From positions 1 through 19,471 of the forward strand of contig JALQUL010000223.1 in the NCBI GenBank assembly GCA_023260735.1: a stretch of 19,471 nucleotides of DNA, in the 5' to 3' direction. The notes under the pieces are model-generated. The model had not been told where the DNA came from and did no database searches. It worked only from the letters and a program-made list of their open reading frames with translations. Shown piece after piece: positions 16,459 to 19,471 of this stretch. Source of the DNA: Limnohabitans sp. (GTDB taxonomy: Bacteria; Pseudomonadota; Gammaproteobacteria; Burkholderiales; Burkholderiaceae_C). Position numbers and translations under genes: made by a program. The stretch's first letter is position 1; each line of letters begins with the position of its first letter.

Positions 16459-16905
16459 ATGAATATTCTGATGTTGCATGGTGTCAATCACAATATGTTT
16501 GGTCAACGTGACCCTGTGCAATATGGCACAGCCACCTTATCCGATATTGATCAAAGCCTACAAGTCTTAGGACAAGAGTTAGGTGTAAAAGTCGATAGTT
16601 TTCAGACCAATCATGAGGGTGAAATGTGTGAACGAATTCATCAAGCCTATCGTGACGGGGTAGATGGAGTGCTTATTAATGCGGGGGCTTGGACACACTA
16701 TAGCTATGCCATTCGAGACGCTATTGCCATCTTAACCTGCCCTGTAGTAGAGTTGCATATGTCCAATATTCACGCCCGTGAAGCGTTTCGCCATCATTCA
16801 GTTTTGGCTGATATTGTGACGGGGCAAATTGCCGGCTTTGGCATTGATAGCTATGCCCTAGCTTTAAGAGCGGCAGTAAGTGCGGCAAAAAAATCTAAAA
16901 AATAA
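16459..16905 (+). CDS. aroQ: Type II 3-dehydroquinate dehydratase, divergent AroQ
   Basis: A 148-residue dodecameric-type dehydroquinase that interconverts 3-dehydroquinate and 3-dehydroshikimate in the shikimate or quinate pathway. The catalytic Arg17 and Tyr22 (FGQRDPVQYG), NHEGE (51-55), NAGAWTH (74-80) and ELHMSNIHAREAFRHHS (98-114) are in place. The first loop departs from the usual LNGPNLNLLG, reading LHGVNHNMFG, and NPGAYTH reads NAGAWTH. From memory this variant forms a separate Burkholderiales group, so the enzyme could be a second, catabolic or altered-specificity copy. It stands alone, about 130 bp after the nuclease gene, not beside accBC as the biosynthetic aroQ often does. A weak TAGG lies 10 bases upstream of the ATG. 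Confidence 0.88.
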   Translation: MNILMLHGVNHNMFGQRDPVQYGTATLSDIDQSLQVLGQELGVKVDSFQTNHEGEMCERIHQAYRDGVDGVLINAGAWTHYSYAIRDAIAILTCPVVELHMSNIHAREAFRHHSVLADIVTGQIAGFGIDSYALALRAAVSAAKKSKK

Positions 16906-17023
16906 GCTGTTTGACGAGCTGGCTCTTGTGCCATTTTGGTACAGAAAAAAGGGGTATAGCTGGCTTTCTTGAATAAAGCACTACTTGCTTGTAGACTTGA
17001 GTTGATATCTTTATAAAGGAATA

Positions 17024-17608
17024 ATGATGACTCTGTTAATTTTAGGTTTAGTGATTTTTTTAGGCATCCATTTAACTCAAGCACTTTTGCCCCAACAAAG
17101 ACAAGCAGCCATCACCAAGTTAGGCCCTAATGGCTGGAAGATTTTGTATTCTGTCATTTCTATTATTGGTTTTGCACTCATTATTTTGGCTTATCCACAA
17201 GCCAAAGCAGCTGGAGGTTGGATTTGGACACCACCTGTGGGTATGCGTCATGCCAACTCTTTATTTACCTTGGTGGCCTTTATTTTATTGGTTGCGGCCT
17301 ATGTTCCGGGTAATCATTTCAAGGCTAAACTCAAGCACCCCATGACCTTATCCATCAAAGTATGGGCATTAGGTCATTTATTAGCACACGGTTCTTTAGC
17401 TGGCATTATTGTTTTTGCCTCGTTTTTAATTTGGGCTGTTATTGTTTTTAAAATCAACCGCCAACGTGACCGTGCTAACAATGTAGTGGCTGCTACCCCT
17501 AAGTTATCTGCCACCCTTATCACCTTGGTAGTCGGTGTATTAGCTTGGGCTGGTTTTGCATTTTGGGGTCATTTGGCTTTAATTGGGGTAAGCCCGATTG
17601 GTAGGTAA
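17024..17608 (+). CDS. NnrU family integral membrane protein
   Basis: A 194-residue protein with five to six hydrophobic helices. The central HPMTLSIKVWALGHLLAHGSLA motif region, with conserved His and Trp, is diagnostic of the NnrU family, whose founder is linked to nitrite/nitric oxide reductase expression; related MAPEG-like proteins may handle haem or electron carriers. No denitrification gene is next to it here, so the role remains open. AAAGGA at 17015-17020 precedes two adjacent ATG codons (17024 and 17027); the second has the better spacing. The gene ends just before an IS200/IS605-type end, five bases after its stop, so the mobile region begins immediately downstream. Confidence 0.9.
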   Translation: MMTLLILGLVIFLGIHLTQALLPQQRQAAITKLGPNGWKILYSVISIIGFALIILAYPQAKAAGGWIWTPPVGMRHANSLFTLVAFILLVAAYVPGNHFKAKLKHPMTLSIKVWALGHLLAHGSLAGIIVFASFLIWAVIVFKINRQRDRANNVVAATPKLSATLITLVVGVLAWAGFAFWGHLALIGVSPIGR

Positions 17609-17612
17609 GTCA

Positions 17613-17662
17613 TTGACATCCTCCCCGTCGTTTACGGCGGGGATTCCTACGGCGCTACGCAT
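17613..17662 (-). mobile_element. IS200/IS605-type right end (omega-RNA 3' scaffold remnant)
   Basis: Starting with TTGACATCCTCCCC at 17613, a GC-rich hairpin CCCCGTCG/CGGCGGGG (17623-17630 and 17635-17642, loop TTTA) is followed by GATTCCTACGGC. This is the typical right end of IS200/IS605 elements carrying tnpB; on the minus strand it reads GTAGGAATCCCCGCC ... GGGGAGGATGTCAA, the 3' part of an omega-RNA scaffold. No tnpA or tnpB frame lies on the minus strand up to the window end; a truncated foreign gene lies in that position. It may also serve as transcription end for nnrU. The left end was not found. Confidence 0.75.
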
Positions 17663-17684
17663 GGATTTCTCCTTGCTTAGTCAC

Positions 17685-17867
17685 TTAGCGTTTCACGATA
17701 TTTAAGTATTCAGCCTCAAGTGTTGGATCTTGACGGATTGCGTTGTGCATAGAGATAGCAGCCATGCTCACAAAGTCCCGAAAAACTTCGTAGCGATGCC
17801 TATGGGCTGCGATTTTGTTGAAGGAACGCACGAAGTCGCCCCACGCTGGATGTCGAGAGATTGACAT
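17685..17867 (-). pseudogene. N-terminal remnant resembling mobile-element N6 DNA methylase
   Basis: Sixty residues read minus-strand from ATG at 17865: SRHPAWGDFVRSFNKIAAHR, then HRYEVFRDFVSMAAISMHNA and LEAEYLNIVKR before a stop. The pattern (an AW-x-FV-x-F start, VFxDFVxxAAIS, and EAEYLxIVKR) matches, from memory, the first helical segment of N-6 adenine methylases found on plasmids and integrative elements. Those proteins continue for several hundred residues with FFTP and NPPF motifs, all missing here. The frame ends beside the IS200/IS605 end, so I infer that an insertion and deletion removed the rest. Codon and base usage is more GC-rich than in the neighbouring chromosome genes. No strong ribosome site is present, and a hairpin lies 5 bases upstream of its ATG. 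A small stand-alone protein is a less likely reading. Confidence 0.5.
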
Positions 17868-17871
17868 ACAC

Positions 17872-18201
17872 CACGCGTTTTAAAAAGCGTGCAAAGACCT
17901 GGCTTCTAACCAGTGTCATGCACTGGTTAGAAAAAGCCGTTTGCCCTAGCACACCGCTAACAAGCGGGCACCAAAGTCAAAGGCCACGATTCCTGCCGTC
18001 CATCTTAAAAAGACGAAAAGCAGGAACGTGGCTTGATACCACAAACGCGGCGGATATTACAAAAAAGAATGCGCTTGTCAAATAACATTCGAAGCATTTC
18101 ACAAGGCTTCGAATGCAAGCAGGGTGCAAAGCACCTTGCTGGACTGCAGGTTAAGCCCTATGCATAGTTAAAAAACGTACTAGAACGTTTGCGTACGCAA
18201 A
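17872..18201. repeat. Dense cluster of inverted repeats (about 330 bp)
   Basis: At least seven palindromes lie in tandem: CACGC/GCGTG (17872-17891); a stem of 12 bp plus 3 bp at 17901-17938 with TCATG loop; CCGCT/AGCGG (17954-17967); a two-part stem GCCACGaTTCCTGC with GCAGGAACGTGGC and inner CGTC/GACG (17983-18032); CATTCGAAGC/GCTTCGAATG (18086-18115); AGCAGGGTGC/GCACCTTGCT with loop AAA (18118-18140); and perfect palindromes CTATGCATAG (18158-18167) and TTTGCGTACGCAAA (18188-18201). No protein family is recognised in any frame. It sits directly upstream of the methylase-like remnant on the minus strand, so it may be that gene's control region, a recombination or transfer site, or a structured RNA. 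Confidence 0.75.
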
Positions 18202-18280
18202 AGAACCAGATAAAAGCCGAGCTGCTACGGTTTAATACTTTCCAATTTATGAACACAAACGAAGCCTAAAAACGTAGCTG

Positions 18281-18398
18281 GTAAGGTGGTAGGGTGGTAG
18301 GGTTGGCAGCTTACTGTTATTCATAAATGCCCGTATCTGAATTACCAAAGAAATCTAAAGTGGTCGTAAATACTAAAAATTGAAAAAATCCACCTTAC
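18281..18398. repeat. G-rich short tandem repeat and its distant complement
   Basis: GTGGTAGG occurs twice in tandem followed by GTTGG (18286-18305), preceded by GTAAG. The string GTAAGGTGG (18281-18289) has its exact complement CCACCTTAC at 18390-18398, and CTTACTGTT occurs at both 18310-18318 and 18401-18409. This may be a remnant of an iteron-like array or of a duplication; no gene is seen around it. Confidence 0.4.
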
Positions 18399-18472
18399 TA
18401 CTTACTGTTGTCTTCTAACGTATTAAAATAAGCAAATAGCCTAAGTGACAAGAATATAGTCCATCAAGTCAA

Positions 18473-18529
18473 TGTATTGCCCCAATACACATTTTGCTAA
18501 TTTATTGTAGAGATTAACAATAGTCTACA
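18473..18529. promoter_or_regulatory. Two adjacent inverted repeats in AT-rich gene-free DNA
   Basis: TGTATTG/CAATACA (18473-18489, loop CCC) is followed by TGTAGA-N12-TCTACA (18506-18529). The second has the size and shape of a dimeric repressor operator and is followed by TATGGTATAGTTT (about 18545), a possible -10 region. No gene starts within 280 bp downstream. The stretch 18200-18811 otherwise contains no gene; TGCTACTAT at 18751-18759 fits an extended -10 for the next gene. Confidence 0.35.
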
Positions 18530-18811
18530 CCCCATATATTAAAATATGGTATAGTTTGAATCGCTAAGTCCACCTAACATTAGTTTCATCGCTACACTGT
18601 CACGCTTAAAACGCATGCACTGTTGTCTTGTTCTAAATGCTTCAACACATTTTACCAAAAAAGGCAATCGAGTTGGGTGCAACGAATGTGATAAGTAATT
18701 AATTTGCATTGAAATTTTATCTTGAAACTCAATCTATACGACTGATTTCTTGCTACTATGCATTAAGTGCCTTCGAAATATGAATCAACTAGATTGGAGT
18801 TTAAGTTCCTT

Positions 18812-19471
18812 ATGAAATTCGCTTACGAAGACATGAGCGATGCTCAGTTCGAGACCTTGATCGTTCTTTTGTGCCAGCGGTTACTTGGCGTTTCCGTTCA
18901 AGGTTTCGCAAAAGGACCTGATGGAGGACGGGATGCCAAGTTCATAGGAACAGCGGAACTACATCCAAGCAAGGCAGCACCGTGGGTCGGAACAACTATA
19001 GTCCAAGCCAAACTTATAACCGTAACTTCTCTGAGTCCGATTTTTTTAGCAAAACTGCAGCAAACACGATGTTGGGCAAAGAAATTCCCCGAATCAAAAA
19101 CCTGTGTGAAGCCAAGCAACTCGATCACTATATGCTGTTTGCCAACCGTCGGTTAGCGGGCAATGCGGAAACAGAGATACGCGAATACATCTCTTCACAG
19201 TGCTCAATTCCTTCTTCATCGATTTATTTGTGCGGGCTAGAGCAACTTGAAATCTGGTTGAGGCGTTTCCCAGATGTTGCAATAGAAGCAGACCTTGACC
19301 CAGTCGATTCACCTTTGATCGTCAGCCCCGATGACTTGGCAGAAGTAGTGCAGGCATTGGCTCGACAAATAGAGAGCTTGACCACCCAGCTTGACGATCC
19401 ACCGACTGTTCGCGTGACCTATGAGCAGAAAAACTCACTTAACAACATGAGTGCAGATTACGCAAGGGCGC
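18812..19471 (+). pseudogene. Restriction-endonuclease-like (Mrr type) gene, frameshifted and cut by window end
   Basis: From ATG at 18812 the first 67 residues run from MKFAYEDMSD through QGFAKGPDGGRDAKFIG to GTTIVQAK. GGRD41 and Q65xK67 fit the D...QxK core of Mrr-type nucleases, with an FE(T)L helix before it. At 19012-19015 the frame breaks: the sensible continuation starts at 19015 in another frame (YNRNFSESDFFSKTA, then KQLDHYMLFANRRLAGN, YLCGLEQLEIWLRRFPDV, DPVDSPLIVSPDDLAEVVQ) and is open to the edge. Only two bases link QAK and YNRN, where homologues I recall have about four residues, so a deletion of about 10 bp is likely. The layout (nuclease domain plus a conserved non-enzymatic tail) is like effectors of bacterial conflict systems; membership in an ABC-three-component system is a guess. 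GGAG at 18796 is 12 bases from the ATG, so poorly spaced. Confidence 0.6.

Noticed and set aside
17861..18085. Plus-strand open frame of 74 residues
   Set aside because: TTG start without ribosome site, runs straight through several strong palindromes and shows no family pattern or plausible domain.
18086..18167. Integron attC-like site (GTTAAGC fits GTTRRRY; nearby imperfect stems)
   Set aside because: No matching RYYYAAC core at the other end at proper distance, and the stems belong to separate local hairpins rather than one folded site.
19041..19047. T7 run as a programmed frameshift site in the nuclease-like gene
   Set aside because: The frame already changes upstream at 19012-19015, and the run reads sensibly as DFFSK in the downstream frame, so slippage there would not restore the protein.

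Overview
The window looks like a stretch of low-GC chromosome from a betaproteobacterium, most likely order Burkholderiales. The main clues are a double-length tandem UvrA, a kinase/universal-stress-protein fusion overlapping a metallophosphoesterase gene, an MHS-type transporter with a periplasmic insert, and an NnrU membrane protein. I recognised these family patterns from memory; no search was run. No tRNA, rRNA or CRISPR array was seen.

Bases 1-4502 carry plus-strand genes: the 3' part of priA (replication restart helicase, 5' end outside the window), then a compact run made of a DUF1289 Cys-rich protein, a DsbA-fold 2-hydroxychromene-2-carboxylate isomerase-like protein coupled by a 4-base overlap, and a PLP-dependent diaminopropionate ammonia-lyase. 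A strong bidirectional hairpin terminator at 4525-4557 separates these from two minus-strand genes: a 593-residue MHS-family MFS transporter and, downstream of it, a 44-residue single-pass membrane protein that is easy to miss.

Bases 6589-9035 hold a divergent promoter region and a two-gene signalling unit. A calcineurin-like phosphoesterase with a TTG start and a full set of metal ligands overlaps by 4 bases a Ser/Thr kinase that carries a C-terminal universal-stress-protein domain. Bases 9374-15349 are one 1991-residue gene, a head-to-tail fusion of two UvrA units with four ATP sites; one zinc-binding site in the first unit is degenerate. Next come a secreted staphylococcal-nuclease-like enzyme (with a terminator-like hairpin just upstream of its start), a divergent type II dehydroquinase and an NnrU-family membrane protein ending at 17608.

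From 17613 to the end the character changes to mobile, decaying DNA. There is an IS200/IS605-type element end with no transposase or TnpB gene in the window, a 60-residue remnant that resembles the N-terminus of a mobile-element DNA methylase, and about 330 bp packed with inverted repeats. Then follow some 600 bp of AT-rich DNA without genes, and finally a restriction-endonuclease-like gene broken by a frameshift and cut by the window edge. I read this as the edge of a former mobile or defence island inserted just after nnrU. The housekeeping part is intact and ordinary in layout; the most unusual material is in the last 1.9 kb, the double UvrA, the kinase/phosphoesterase pair and the overlooked small membrane protein.
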